Origin: Eremophila alpestris peregrina
Lineage: Eukaryota > Chordata > Aves > Passeriformes > Alaudidae
Direction of reading: 5' to 3'
DNA length: 64,000 nt
Assembly: GCA_009792885.1 (NCBI GenBank)
Contig: WMCF01000018.1
Coordinates: 2,370,031 to 2,434,030, forward strand
Each line of letters opens with the position of its first letter. Position 1 is the first letter of the stretch. Position numbers and translations under genes: made by a program. Below, in pieces: positions 40,101-53,720 of the stretch. The notes below the pieces were generated by a model. The model saw only the letters and a program-made list of their open reading frames with translations. It did no database searches and was not told the origin of the DNA.

Positions 40101-43100
40101 GAGTTATGAGCAAAGGCACACAGTTCTGTGCTCGGTGTGGTGAACTCATTCATGCACTGCTAAAGGTGCCTCTGCCAGGGACTCTGAATTCAGTGCAAAA
40201 GGTTGTTACTGTTTCCCCAGTTACAGAGAGCTCTACTGAGCAATCAGATATTCAAAACAACTCTTTCTGCCATGCTTGTGTACTCTGCTGCCAGGCACAA
40301 ATGATGCCATGGTGGCATGGGATGTATGTAAAAGTGCTGGACAATCATCCCCTCTGTAAGAGAATGTATCCATAGCAGAGACAGAGCACCAGTTGTTCCT
40401 GTGCTCATAAGAGACACTGAAAAGACTTGGAATAATCATTGCCAAAGAGGAGGTAAGTGACAATTGTGAGAATTTTCATGACTACTTAAATGGGACAAGA
40501 AAATGTGCTAGTTTGACCTTTTGCAAAAAAACAATGTAGACCTGAAAGTCTAGTAAGGGTCCTTCTGGCCTTGACCTTTTTTTGAGCTGTAAATATCGCT
40601 ATTTAATTTCTAAAACTTAAATTAAAACACCATGATTGCTTATAAGAAAAATGTGTTTGTAATTATTTACAGGCAGGAAATTTTATATGCAAGAAGAGAA
40701 CTTAATGCTGAAAATATGGCCCTAGAAAACTTAGTAATGAATGCTCCAGTCAGTATTTCCCAAACACTTCTCTGCTGCAGTGTTGGCCAAGCTTTTCTGT
40801 TTTAACAGTTGCATTTTGGTGAGGCACCTGTAAAAGTACATTTTTTCACTAAAATGGAACTTTTGCTAAAGCTCAGCAGAAGAAACCAGCTCTGACATTT
40901 TTATGATCCCCAAACACAGACAGCTATTCAGACTACAGATACAAGAGTCATCATTCATGTAGTCCTAGCTGCTGTTTTGGTTTGGTTTTTTGCCACGACT
41001 GTAAGGGGATCATGCTTTTAGCAAGTTCCCCATCTAACAAGATTCCCAGCCAAGACCTTGACCATGGTTGGGAGAGGATTTTGTGTTCAGGCACCTCTGA
41101 TTTTGAAGAACTCAGTTGTAAATTCACAGCATCTAACTCTTGATTTTTTTTTTTTCTTTTTTCTGCTTTTCCCAAATCCTGACAGACTCTCAGTGAGGAG
41201 ATATGTGCATACACCTGGTGCATGCCTTGAGGAAGCTTTTTATCAATTTCCCTTGAAATCCCTACTAAGGTAAGTCAGTGGGAAGACTGACAGCAGAGCA
41301 CACCACCAGAAAAGACTCTTCTTTGTTCTTTCCCTCAGCCAGTCATGTTGGCTGTCCTCAGTGTCTCCAGTGAAGGCACAAGGGAAGCTGCAGGCACCTT
41401 ATGCTGCAACTTCTCCTTTCCTCCAAGGACTGTCACTTTTAGCAGCCCTATGCAAGGCAGGAATACAGCCCATTAACTAATTTATCAACATTTACATTGC
41501 AAATATTATCTAATTAAATAACACTGCTTCTTTAGCATTAACTGCATATCTCTATCAAGAATTAACTAGCTAGAAAAAACATCTCAAAGGAGCTTAGGAG
41601 TTTAGCTTTCCAGTCACTCATTCCACTTGGTGCTATCTATGTTTATTTTTTCTCCTCCACCTACAGATATACAAAGCAATGCAAAGAAGCTGAAAATCCA
41701 CATACTTGCCTTTGGAGTATCTGATCCTTAAGACAAATGTACAGCTATTAAAACAGTTATCAGACACTTACAATCTAAGTGTTGCTAATGGATTTTTTTT
41801 TCTCCTTCTCCTTTCCACTCTTCATAATTTATGCAACATTTGTTCACAGAAGTGCAGCTCTGGCTGATGCAGCAGCATAAAGAAACCAACTTACCTGAAG
41901 CAAAATATGAATGGATCTTTGGGGAAATCCCACCATGAAAGGAGCCAAGAGTAAGAAAAGCAGAAGTTTAGAAAGCTGGACTGAAACGAATCCAAGGAAA
42001 ACATGCATATACCAGCTACTTCGTTTCAAAGAGGCAGGTGGCAAGCTTACATCCTCCTGTTCTTCAGCTACCCATTTCCTTTTGTGGTCATTTTTCATAA
42101 GAGTCTCTTCCTTTTCTTGCAAGGCAAAATCTGAATACATTCTTTCTGTACTGTGCTTGCAGTTTCCAACTCAGCTTACACATAAAATAATTCAACCGCA
42201 GCTTCCTACATTCCAAGTTTATCTTGCTTCTGCAATCGCTTTCCTCTCTTTTGGATACTTCAGCTTCAGGAGGATGTGGGCAAATCAAAGGGAACTGAGA
42301 GAAAACAAGCTGAAGGAATTAAGAGACTGAAGGAAGGTGCATTAAAATTTGGATAATTTATGACATAGTGAAATGCAATATCTGCCCAACATTTATGTAT
42401 TTGGCATGAAACAATAATTGGAAGATTCTCTCCCAAACCCTCAGTGTCTTACCACGCTGTTAGCAGTACAATTCAATCACAGATGTATTGAACAATCAGT
42501 CCAGGAGAGTTCAGTCAGTCAAACATACAAAAAAAACCTTCTTCTGCTTTTCCAGTGCTAGAAAATACACACTTACCTCTTTGTTTTTTAAAAATTCTAT
42601 CAAGCAGTTCTCTGTGGCCTGAGGTGACCAAATTCCAGTTATTTAAGACCATAGGAAAATTAAGTATACTGGCATTTAAATTGCAGGAATTCAGGAGGGA
42701 GAATAAATACTAAAAATAGTAAGTAAATGTAGAGCTGGGCCTGGACTAAAGGAAAAGAATGTCACATAAAGATATCAGAAATTCAAACCTTAATAATAAG
42801 ATAATCATCAAGAAAAGATGCAATTTGTTTTGAAAATATTTTAAACCTGAAAATTTTGAACTGGAAAAACTGAAATTATAAATACAATGCAGGATTTGCT
42901 ATTACTTTACCATTATTTCTATTGTTTTTAACAGCACAAAGAAAGGGCAGAGTGGACAAATACTTAGAATGATTATTCAAATGACTGCTTCATATGCAAT
43001 TAAGAATAAGATCCATAATTCACCAAAGGATAAATTCAATGTTTTAAAAGTTGTTCTTAGTTCCAGGTCATTGGCTTTACTATGACTGCATAATAGCAGG

Positions 43101-45525
43101 GGCAGAAATAGATGAGGCTCATGTCTTCAGATAGAGGACACATATTTTGGATATACATGTTCACCTCTGAGGACAAGGAAGCTATAATGTTTCTGTAATT
43201 ATGGGTTGTGTAAGCCTTGTTCAGCTTTATGATACACAATATGGACTTATGTAGTTGAATAATTAAAAGTTGTGTCTTTGTTGAGAAACACCTTTTGCTT
43301 TAGCCTAGAGAGGTATTCACAAGAACATCCTCTCAGGTGCTTTTGCAACTATTCATGCTGCATCTCAGTGGCTGGCTCCTGCTGCATTATGTCTCAAGGC
43401 AGTGCCATTTCAGCACAGAAATCTCAAGGAGTTATATCTAAAAAAAGTGAGTCAAACCCAAACATTCCATGTGTTGCACAGCTAATGAAGGCTTGTTGCT
43501 GTTGGATTTGTATCCTGTGTTCTCTGGTATCACCAGTAACTCTACATTTCTTCTTAATCTTACATCTTCACATCCCTAAATCTTCCCCACAAGTGCAAGC
43601 CCAAACCACTGGTATCTCCCAGTACTTCCATGTCATGTTCCTTCATTAGCTGCAGCTGCCTTCAATGTCCCTGCACTTACTGAGCTCTCTGGTGCTTCCA
43701 GAAGCTTTCCTCATCCTCTCTGCTCCCCAAGATGCTGCTCTCTCACCACACAAAGTGGGGATTGCCCACTACAAAAGCCTGAGACATTTCCTTTTATCAC
43801 TAAGGAGCCTTTGCCAGACCTTGCAAGTAGGCAGGGGATGGAGGGATTGATAGTGCAGGGCTTCATTCTCATTCACTATCAGCACCTCTGTGGCCAGAAG
43901 CCCAGACAGGCAGGGTGGATCTCTCCCTGCTACAGCACAGCTGTGAGCAGGCTGATCTGGACTGAACTGTCTCTTCTGAATAGAATCTTTCTACATTGGT
44001 AGACATCAAATTTGGATACACTTGATACCTCTGAGACATTTAGTCCTTTGTCAAATGTGCTAAGCTTTCATAACAACTTCTAAAATTCCTGGGTGAAGAC
44101 AGGAGTAGACAGACAGAGGGACACAGACCAACAGCTCTGTTTGCACATCTCATCACATTTCATTGGACAACCAGGGTAAGAAACTAAGAAGTTGAAAAGG
44201 CAGCACTGCCTCTATCTCACCAGAGCAGCTACGGAAACAATATAGGATTTGTCACCCCTGTTTCTCAGAAAAAAGGCTTCCATAATTATTTCTATGCTTG
44301 CTAGACCAAAGCATGAAATCATATTTTTCTGATCCAACTTATCTGGACATCATTGTCTCCTAATTTTCTTTTTCTAATTTTCTCTACTGAGGGAACTCAG
44401 ATACACTCACACACACCTAAAATGCCTATGTCTCACTTGCCTGGTCAGTAATTTAGCATAGTTATTTAAGAACTAATTGGAGATTATTTTTTTTCCTCAG
44501 GAAAGCAAAACTATTTTCAACATCGTAAAAATTTTAAATAATCCTGGTTGGCAATTTAAAGTTATTACTGGATTCATTAGAGCTTCAATAGCCTACCTAC
44601 TGCTGAGCTGCTGACAGGACGAGATTTAGCTGAAATCAGTGGATCCAATTAGAGCCAGGGGTTCACACATTGAGCACTTCCAGAGTACAAATTATTGGTG
44701 ACATTTCTAAACAGTGATTGACACTGAAGCCAGCACAGTTTTCCTATACTGCTATGGAATATTATGAAAAGGACTGAACTTTGTAACCTTTCCATGGCAC
44801 TGGCAAAAAAACCCAACTTCCACTTATTTGTTATCCTTCAGTTTTCAGCACAGACTTTTTTTTCCCCAGAACAATTGGACAGTCCCAACATAAATCAGGA
44901 TTCCAAGTTGTATTAAAATTTGTCATGGCTGTGATTGCAAAGGGCCACCTTCAGACATAAGGACTGTTAGATTCACCTTTGTGCAGAAAAATCAGCTTAC
45001 TGCACAGGTTTTAATAGCTGTTTAAGTCTCCATTATCAACTAATAAGTCTCAATATCAACTTATTCACTATTGTGAATAAGAATAGGTGAGATGGTCTGT
45101 GTTTACTCATTTTCATCTCTTATACAATGATTTCTTTGGAATGTTTGTATAATCTAATTAAAATTCATTTTGGTATGTCATTTATTAGCCCAACTGATTC
45201 CCAGTTATATCTCCCTGCAAACCTTGTCTCTGTTAGAATATTGTAAGTGCATTCCAAATATAAATAATTAATAAGACAAGCATGCCTTTCTTATCATGGC
45301 TTGTGTGTTATCAGCAGACTCACAATTCACGTTTGGTGCTGCAATCACTTTGCTTCCAGCAGCCACTCAAGTATCAGTCCTTCTGGGTGCTGCTGCAAGG
45401 GAAGAGATTTAACCATCTTGGATGTTCTACATGGCAAGATAAGGAGGCATGCATGTGTGAGAAGTCAAGGTCAATTATCTTAGTGTGGTTCTTCTGCTAT
45501 TGGTATAACAAATTGTCAAAAACTT
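37126..45525. other. Unique non-coding sequence
   Basis: No confident gene is present. A weak Cys-rich frame at 40106-40375 and the preceding exon-like stretch at 37039-37125 are discussed under findings. A short ATC run lies at about 39700-39715. The 139-codon plus frame at 41911-42330 is polar then hydrophobic, with no recognisable family. The remainder is ordinary unique sequence. Confidence 0.5.
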
Positions 45526-45616
45526 GGGCCCTGATCCTGTAATTATTTTGTGTGCAAAAATCATATGGACATCAAAGTGAATTAGCTCAGCACAGAGAGG
45601 GAGTGCAAGATCAGGC
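45526..45616. repeat. Short repeat relic with imperfect inverted ends
   Basis: The left end GGGCCCTGATCCTGTA and the right end TGCAAGATCAGGC are imperfect inverted copies: CCTGATCCTGTA against CCTGATCTTGCA, matching at 10 of 12 positions. The interior contains TGGACATCAAAGTGAATTAG, a decayed form of a CCATTGAAGTCAATGG-like centre. About 90 bp with inverted ends suggests a miniature non-autonomous DNA element or a foldback repeat. No target duplication was identified. Confidence 0.5.
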
Positions 45617-48600
45617 ATCCAGCAAAATGCTTAATATTTCAAGTGTATCATTCTTCACAATACTGCTCTGTCGAAGAAAATGAAGCAGAGTAATGTACAT
45701 TGGGGGAAAAAAAATCAGCCAGTTCCACTTCCACCTTCCCCATATAAATAAATACTAAAGATTTCAAGGCATTAAAGAAAGCCCTGAGGAATAAAACCTG
45801 ATTGGTAAAATTCTGCCTAAGGTGTTGTAATAGACACCACAAAATACATGTTCAGTCACTGAGTTTCCACTACATTCCTCATTATAGCTGCAACTGGCTG
45901 AATTATTCATTAGAGATAACACACCCTGTGAATTTATCATAATATTATTTATACAGTAGAAATGGTCACCTAAGGCTGATGGTATTTGTTTATGTTTTCC
46001 ACTATATAGCCAAAACTTTATATAGCAGGGGCACATTTCTCATTTGCAAAGTGGCCAACAAAAACTGCAACAACAATATTAATAATAATAGCCATAATAA
46101 TAATAATACTTTCTGCTCTAATCTACAAATAAAGCCTCATTCTGTCTGAGTCCATAAAAACATCACTCTTCATGAGTATAAGCAAAGCAAGAAGTGGTTC
46201 TGAGTTGCATCAATTGCTAGTGTATTGCAACAGAAACCCAAGGTAAGATGCCACTACCTAAGACATCATTGAAAACTGTACAGAAAGGCTCAGCAGACCT
46301 GAACATGCAATGCTGCTGTCAATTGTTCATCCCAAAGGGAGTTGTGTCCTTCACAAACAACAGAGCTGAGGAGCATCTGTCAGTCATGCACAGGAGTCCC
46401 CATCTTCCCTGTCACTCTGTGTAGTCTGTAGTACTATAAAAAAGGTTTCAGAAAATTCCATTGGTCTGCTCCTAAAACACCTGTATTAGTCCTAAAGTGT
46501 TCTCAATGCATCAGCAGAGTCTTTCTGAATCAGCCAGAGCAATGATCCTGTCAGTGGAACAGCAATATTGATCAGGGCTCTAAGATAAGGTAGTTGGGTT
46601 CATATTTAGCCAAAGCCCAGGTTCACCACTTTCTTCCCCCATTTTGTAGCTCAGAGGCTTGATCCCTCTGGCCTAGTGGGTCTCACAAAATTATGTGTTC
46701 TTCACTATCTCCTCCGTATTTTTTTATTAAGCCTTCAAATATATCAGAGAAAATAGCTTTGGTTTTATCTTCAAGCTTTTTGCAAATTTGACTAATTCCC
46801 AGTTTTCTCCCTCACCACTGATGTATTTCCTTCCTTACTCCCTTAAAGACTCTTGTGTCCACACATTCCCAGCTTACAGATCCTGGCTATGAAGATCTCT
46901 CACATGATAGTTGACTGTAATCTTCTATATACAAATATCCTGAGAGAAAACTGAGGGGGGGCCCCCAGGATCCTGTTGCTCAATATCCACCATTCCATCT
47001 GGGACACATAAAGTTCCTAAACACTGTGTTTTGTTGCCTAAAGATGCTTCCAATCTTCCTAGCTGTAGCTGCACTACTAAACAAACAAGTCCTTTACTGC
47101 CAAAAAGCCCAGCCAAAAGGAACTGTCCCACAGACTCTTGGTTGAACCAGGACCAAACAGTGGCCTGAGAACTCTAACACAGAACTCTGCAACATCTGAC
47201 CACTGCTGCAGCTTTCAGAGGTTGTGTCTGTTAGATTATATGTTTCCCTCTTCAAATCCCTTTAAATATTAATGTTTAAATGACATCTCCTTGTTACAAA
47301 ACTCCCTCACGCCAGGTTATGTTACCCTATCCCATATTGCCGATAAAAAATTACTAAGCCTAGAAGAAAGACCTGCCAAGCTGCCAACAGGAAAATTCTT
47401 TTCTTAACCAGCCCTTTTCTCATATTCTGTCACTTTAGAGAGGCTGCACAACACAGTCTCACTGCAGAGCTCTGCTGGAGGCAATTTGGTTCCTGAACTG
47501 ACCATCAAAATTGGCTTCAGCAAACTCCTGAAGTGTCTGCCCATTCTTCTCCCAGGAACCACCTGCATTCAGTTGGACAGGCAGAGGTTTCTCAGGTTTG
47601 CTCAGGCTTACACCCAGAAGACAATAAGGAAAGGGAGAAAATAGCATTTTCTGGCTCACTTCCCTCCCCTAACACATTCCAGGCCCCACCATTTTTATTC
47701 TAGCAGCTCCTCCCTTCTCCTGATCCAGGCAGAGGAAATAGCCGCTGGACCTTTCACATTCCTCTGGAGACCTCTGCACCAAGGCTTCATGTACAGAAAG
47801 AAAATTCTGCTCCAGGATAGAAGTCCACAGGGCCAAAGAGATGTTCTGCTTGTCCAGCTTCTCCACATTCTCAAAACACTTGGCCAGTCTTCATCCCCAA
47901 GATTCTCTTTCTCATTCCAGAATGAGAGTTCATCTTCCCAGGTCACATACAGGAAAGCTCTGCTTACACCACAGAGACACTGTTACTGCTCCCATGGCTA
48001 TGCTTTGTAGTCTTCTGAGAACAGATAGGAGCTCACAGTGTACTCCAAGACAGCAGCTGCTTTTTTTATAGCAGAGTGTATTTGCTGGGCTTTGGCACAG
48101 GACTAGCTACATCCTCAAAGCTTACAATCATTTTGGAGCAAAAGCAGAGTTTGTTCCCACAGACCTGCAGTAGATATTCTGGAAATATCCTTCTGATCTA
48201 CTCATTCTCCCATGCTGTGTTTTCCTCAGTCTGTGTTTTTTTTCTGACAGTTTCATAATTCCTTTGTGGGAAACCTCCCAAGTCCTGAGACCTTTATTCC
48301 AGCTCCAGTATTTTTCCCAGATATAGTACAAACTAATGCCATAGTAAATAGATTTGTGAAAGTCCAAAGACTTTCCTGCACTTCCTTGTTCTAGGAAATG
48401 TATAAAAAATAAAATCCATTTTTCCCTGGAGCTGCATCAGTGCCTAATGTTTCAGAGGATTTCAGTGACCAGAGCTTCAGAGCTGCAAAGGAAAGCAGAA
48501 AATTGACCTGAAAAAACTGTAGTTTATTTATAAGTCTGTCACACCCATAACACCTACCCATGCCAAGAATCTGATATTACTACACTTTTAATTGTGGTCA

Positions 48601-48890
48601 TGGATAGCTCTCTCCTTTCCAGTTCCAGATCTGTTTCCTTTTGCTGTCAATCCAGTAGCATCACACTCTGATGTGCCCGGGCCCCTCTCATCTTCATCCC
48701 CCACCCCCAGACCACTTTCTAGACCTGTAAAGGACAACATTTTCATGGCCCAGAGATTAGAAGATTCTTGCAGGATGCTTAGAGTCCTCTGGTTCAGGAA
48801 GAAGGAATTAAGGAATTAATTAGCAATTAAACCTTTCCTCTTTGTAGTCTCATTATGAGTACAGACACTTTTCCCTATGAATATTACTTC
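45617..48890. other. Unique non-coding sequence
   Basis: No confident gene is present. The AAT microsatellite at 46075-46109 is annotated separately. On the minus strand, 47.46-47.95 kb is open in consecutive frames with in-frame breaks and is mentioned under findings as a possible decayed gene. Confidence 0.5.
46075..46109 (+). repeat. AAT trinucleotide microsatellite, interrupted
   Basis: Two short runs of AAT or ATA units are separated by a GCC interruption. It is a simple repeat of no evident function. Confidence 0.8.
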
Positions 48891-48960
48891 TAATCATACA
48901 ATCAGAGAATATCCTGAGTTGGAAGAGATGCACAAGGATCAGCAAAGTCCAACTCTTATA
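48891..48960 (-). mobile_element. CR1 LINE 3'-end fragment, minus strand
   Basis: TAATCATACAATCAGAGAAT followed by ATCCTGAGTTGGAAGAGATG and CACAAGGATCAGCAAAGTCC is the reverse complement of a CR1 3' terminus. It has decayed 8-bp terminal repeats and then the conserved ATCCTGAGTTGGAAGGGAC-type block. Only about 70 bp remain before similarity is lost, consistent with extreme 5' truncation or later deletion. It encodes nothing. Confidence 0.88.
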
Positions 48961-51900
48961 CTTTCATTCTTAGAAGGTACCACTTACATGGCCAAACTTT
49001 TATTCAGTGATCTTCTTTGCTAGGTGTGTGATTGGAAGAGTCTCTCTAGTCATTGCACACAAAAATAAGTTCACTGTTCAGACCAGTATATTAATAGAAC
49101 TTTCATATTCAGGAGCTCTGGCAGTCAGCAAACTCTTGTAAACACTGACATAACTCAATAATTAGGCAGAACATTGAGGTAGCCAAAGAAAACCAGCAGT
49201 TTTGTGGGGGCTTTGTGAGTTAAATGGTCTCAGTGAAGAACCCAGAGGTACCAAAGTTAGTGCAAACTGGAGAAGAAGAAGGGAAGGATGAGAAGGCACA
49301 GGAGCCAGAAGCCGGGAGAACAGGGGAGAAGGCAGGGAAATAACCTGTCCCTCTTGTAGCAGCAGGAGACAAGTCAGCCAGCTCTGTCCTCTTGTTGTCC
49401 TCTTATCTTCCCTTTGAGATGCCTTTTCACTGTGCTCACCACCAAACCCCACTGGCTGAGGCACCGGGATGGGGTAGTTGAGGAAGACGAAAAAAGTGTC
49501 CTTATAATCCAGCTGTGAGGTGGCCCTTCAACTCCCAAGAAATACCATTTCAGATGTTGTGATTTCACTGTTCATTAAAGCACTTGGAGATAATGCCTAC
49601 TTCTGAAACTGGGAGTGAAATTTCCTTCTGGACAAGAGGTCTGACCACTTAGTTTGGACATGTTGAGGTAGGTGATGTGGGAAATGCATTTACACCCCTG
49701 TTCAGGAAGTTGTTTTAGGCAGTAATTGTGCCATGTGCTGTGGAGGTGACTGGCCCTCCACCACAAACAGCCAGTAGACAGATTGCACAGTGGGATATTT
49801 CATCTTATTGGAAAAGACTTCTGAATAGCAAATACATTAATGGGATCCTGAATCAGATCTTAACTTGCAAAGAAGGCAGAAAAGCTACATTTGCTGGGTA
49901 GTTTATTTCCAATAAATAATTTAACCTCTTCCAATAAAAAGTTCTGCATTCTGAAACAGAGAATTGGCTTTGCAGAAATTATTCCTGGTGCAGCATTTGT
50001 TCAAAGTCATCTTTGGTGGATTCTGGAGGGCAGTATAAGCTTCAGGAAGATAGTTTGGATGTCCTGAGTTGCAAAATCTGAGCTGCAAAATCTCCTCTGC
50101 TCTTTGAGCTCAAGCTGTACATAAAATAATGAGAGCTTCAGGCATCTCCTTCTCTCAAAGCTGTAATTTATGTCAATAGATAGAAGGGAATTAGTGGAAA
50201 GCATAAATTATCCTTTCACTAGACTACTGCTTTCCAAAATTTATATTTCAACAATCCCAGTACAGACCTCAGCAATATGAAATCTTTAAAACTATATTGA
50301 TCAACAAATGATAAAAGAATCCAGAAAAAATAACAACATAAAACCGATGTGTTAAAAATATCCACAAGAAAGCACAAGACTTCTGAATATATGCTTACTC
50401 TTTCCAAGTTTTATTTTTCCTTTGTCCTTAAAGAAATTCAAATTAATTATAAAAATGAGGACATTCCTAATGGGATTTTTACTGAAATGTTACAAGGCTT
50501 AATGTGTGTGAAAGTACCAACAAGTTTATTCATTTTGTAGGAGTGTGGAATTTGCTTCACGTAATACTCAGGACTTAGCTGCAGCTTTGATAGAAATGTT
50601 ATTTGGTAATTATCTGCTCTTCCCTCGGGGACAAAGTAATTAATTCTGTTCTGCAGTTCACAGCATATTCTGCTTTTGCACACATATGAAGGATGAATTT
50701 TGGAAGATTATGATCAATAGTTACTTTATTGACAACCAATAACTCATCATCCTGACAGCTCCATGACTTTTAAAGAAAATTCAGGAACACAGAAGTCAAA
50801 CTTCACTTATCAACACTTTTATTTGTATATTGGGGGGAGAGAGAATAAATCCAAAGGAAAATAAAAAATTTAAAATTAGGTTTCATGAAAGAATTAGATG
50901 ACATTTCATACATAAACAAAGAAAACAGCCATCCAAAATTCGTATTTTTGGTAAGTTAAAGCTTAAGGAAAGCCCATATGTTTTCCCTTGTTTGTTGATT
51001 CTTTATTCCTTTCCTTTAGAATTGAGAATAATTTAAAGTTTGGGATAAATACTAGTTTGAACAATAAATTTTAGGCATAGGTGAGGAGCAGAACCTCCCC
51101 TAAGGTATAGTTACAGACATGTGAGTTTTTAGTCCATTACAGAGCAGCTCTGTAAAGTGTTTGGAGTTCAGGTGTTCATCACAGCCTACCCTTAATCAGT
51201 GTGGTGTGTTTCATACTTTGGAAGAATATGCACAGAAGAAGCACATACCAGCTGCTAAAAACCCAAATAATCCTGGAAATACTGTCTTTGTGAAGAGATA
51301 GACAAAAATGTTCCTATTGATATTTTGTACCCAGATATTACTTAGTGGAAGGCACTACTTTTAAGAAAAAATACTGTTAGTAATTGTTTTTGCAGATATT
51401 TTTTGCCTGCAACAAGGGAAGTCCCAGTTCAGCAGGACTGTGGGGGAAAGGAGTCACCCCTAGGGATTCTCACATAATATCTGACTCATTCCCCAACCCA
51501 GATACCAGAGCCTGGGCAAGGCATTTTGGTTAGAGAGTTATGATATCCTCCACGGATTTTTTTTTTATGGACAAAATCTTCTGGTACAGATGCAAAAATA
51601 CAGCATGGAATTCCCCTTTTTCAGTCGAGCTTATCCCTTGACAGATCAAATTAAAAGTTCATCACAAATAGCACTCCTGTATAAACAACTGTCCCCTCCA
51701 GGAAAGGTCGCTTCTTCTTCTGCATGTGATGTATTCTGTAAAACAAACAGGACTATCATTTCTTGGGGTTCTGTTTTCCCAATTGAAAATTATTGATAAT
51801 CATTATGATAAAAGCATTTTCTACCCAACAGAAGGATTGTATCAACAAATGTATTAAAATTGTCAAAAAAAACGGAGGTATAGGAACACAAATACCCAAA

Positions 51901-53449
51901 CCATAGCAAGGAACTAGGAACTTAATGTTCTTAAGTTTTCACTGTCCAAAACCAGTCAGCTCTGAAACAACTGAAATTCTCATTTATTCCATCAACAACT
52001 AAGGGACTTGGCACTAGCCACTTAATTGGTGCTGGCCTTAGTCCATTCTAAAAAAGCTCATGTATGTAATCTGCCAATAAGCCAACAATTAGATGTTTTA
52101 CAGGAAACTATTCCATTGACAAAAATTAACTTTAGGAAGAAGGAGTTGGAGGACTGGAACTGGCTGCATTTCACAACAGTGCTGGTAATAAATCTTGACA
52201 ATAAAAGGGAATGAAATACTTAAGCCAGAAAAGTGAAATCACTAAAAATAAAACTAGAGACAAATTACATTCATCTCCCAGATCTCATTCGAATATCTGA
52301 CTGGAAAAATTTCCTACCACAAATGGGTAGCACAAATGCTGCAGCATCCCAAGAGACTCACATCTGCCCTCACCCATGAAACTCTGCCAATCCAGAAGAC
52401 AAATAATGAGTGGTGTTCCTTTCTTCATTATGTGTGCTTCAGCATGTGGCCAAGATAAAACACTCAATGTGGGTAAGTAAACAGTAGTTACATCCAGCAA
52501 AGGTGTCCCTCAAGGATGCTCTCCAGACTCACAGTGACATTAGTGAAAGAAAGAAAACCAACAAATCAGCAAACAAACCAGAACTACCAGACCATCAAGG
52601 GTCAGAAAAACCCTTCCAAGCCCAGACCACAGAACGCCTCCGTTTTCCTGCACAAGGCACGGCCTGGCTCTGGCAGTGCAAACACCCACTCTTGCTTCAG
52701 ACAGCCAGGGACTCAGGATGTCAGTAGTCCTTGTGCTCATCACATAAGTATTAGCACCTTTGGGTAAAACAAGCCTGGTTCTTTCATCACAAACAGGAAA
52801 TAAATGCTGTGCCAATCACCAGGAGAAGCAGAGCATCAGCCAGCCTCTATTCCTTTTCCACTGTCCTCTGCATGTCTTATCACATATCTCACCCAAGGCC
52901 AAAGCACATAACTTGCAGTAAGATTGCAGCATGAAGGTGGCCATGGTCTTCCTCTTCCTACTTTATCATTCTGTCTCCTGAACATGAGGTTCCATGAAGT
53001 TTCTTCAAGCACAGGCTCTCCTGCAGCATCCTGGCACATCCATTGCCCAGGATACACGTCCTGCTGGGTGCTGGATCTCACTGTGCTGAGCTCACCCAGT
53101 TACAGGATCTGATCCCCACAGAGCTGCCCAGCACAAAGCCAGTGTCTCACTTGGTTCACACTGTAGCTTCCTCAGGATTAGTTATCACTGCACTCAGCCT
53201 CATTAACATGCCATTCATTACCACTGAGAAACAGGGCTAATTACTGTGGAGGCAACACTGGCTGATAAAGCCACAGTGTCTTGCTGTTCTGGTGCTATTT
53301 TAGTTGATACCAGTCTGAGATTATCCAGAGCACCTCGTACTGAGTACACTGAATGAAATGAGGAATAATGAGGTGAAAAAAACTCCCTTTGCCTTTTTTC
53401 ATACTTCAGCAAAGGTTTGGGTCATACTTGACTTCAATACAGGTTGAAG
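48961..53449. other. Unique non-coding sequence
   Basis: No gene or further mobile element is recognised. A purine-rich stretch on the plus strand at 49260-49350 (many GAAG and GGAG words) and AT-rich sequence at 50.2-51.4 kb are the only compositional features. All open frames are short. Confidence 0.55.
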
Positions 53450-53720
53450 GTTGGGGTCAAGTTTCACTGGGGACAGCTCAACTCTTCCTACCCTAATTGC
53501 TCAAGCCTACTTTTCATGATTAATTCTCTCATCAGTGCTTCAAGGTCCTCAGGGATTTTGGCAAAGATGACAGTGTTATCAGCTGATCTAATGTGGCTTA
53601 GGTGTTCCCATTTATCATGATGCCCTTTCCCTCTCTATTCAAGGTTTTTATAAACTTTTCCAAGCATGAGGTGAATTGTTCCAGTGTGACAATATCTTTT
53701 TGTCTATTCTATTCTTTCAT
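53450..53720 (-). pseudogene. RTE-clade LINE reverse transcriptase relic
   Basis: Conceptual translation of the minus strand from about 53700 downward gives a decayed RQ-x-D-I-V-x-x-E-Q-F-T motif followed by LEKFIKTLNREGKGIMING. Then comes LSHIRSADNTVIFA, then IPEDLEALMRELI. The order and spacing match reverse transcriptase of RTE-type LINEs: the RQGDxISPKLFT block, the LExxFRxLNWExKGIxING block, the LSHLRFADDIVLFA catalytic block and the PEELQxMLQELN block. The catalytic FADD is altered to SADN, and stops interrupt the frame on both sides, so the copy is dead. RTE elements are non-LTR retrotransposons with an apurinic endonuclease and reverse transcriptase. Only the catalytic core is seen here. 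It differs from CR1, the usual bird LINE. Clade assignment is from motif memory, not alignment. Confidence 0.72.

Noticed and set aside
41911..42330. 139-codon open plus frame
   Set aside because: It shares its sequence with open minus frames of similar length and matches no family I know. Length alone is not unusual in 64 kb across six frames.
44640..44700. hAT transposon end (AGCCAGGGGTTCACAC)
   Set aside because: It resembles a Charlie-type terminal repeat, but no inverted partner or 8-bp target duplication was found.
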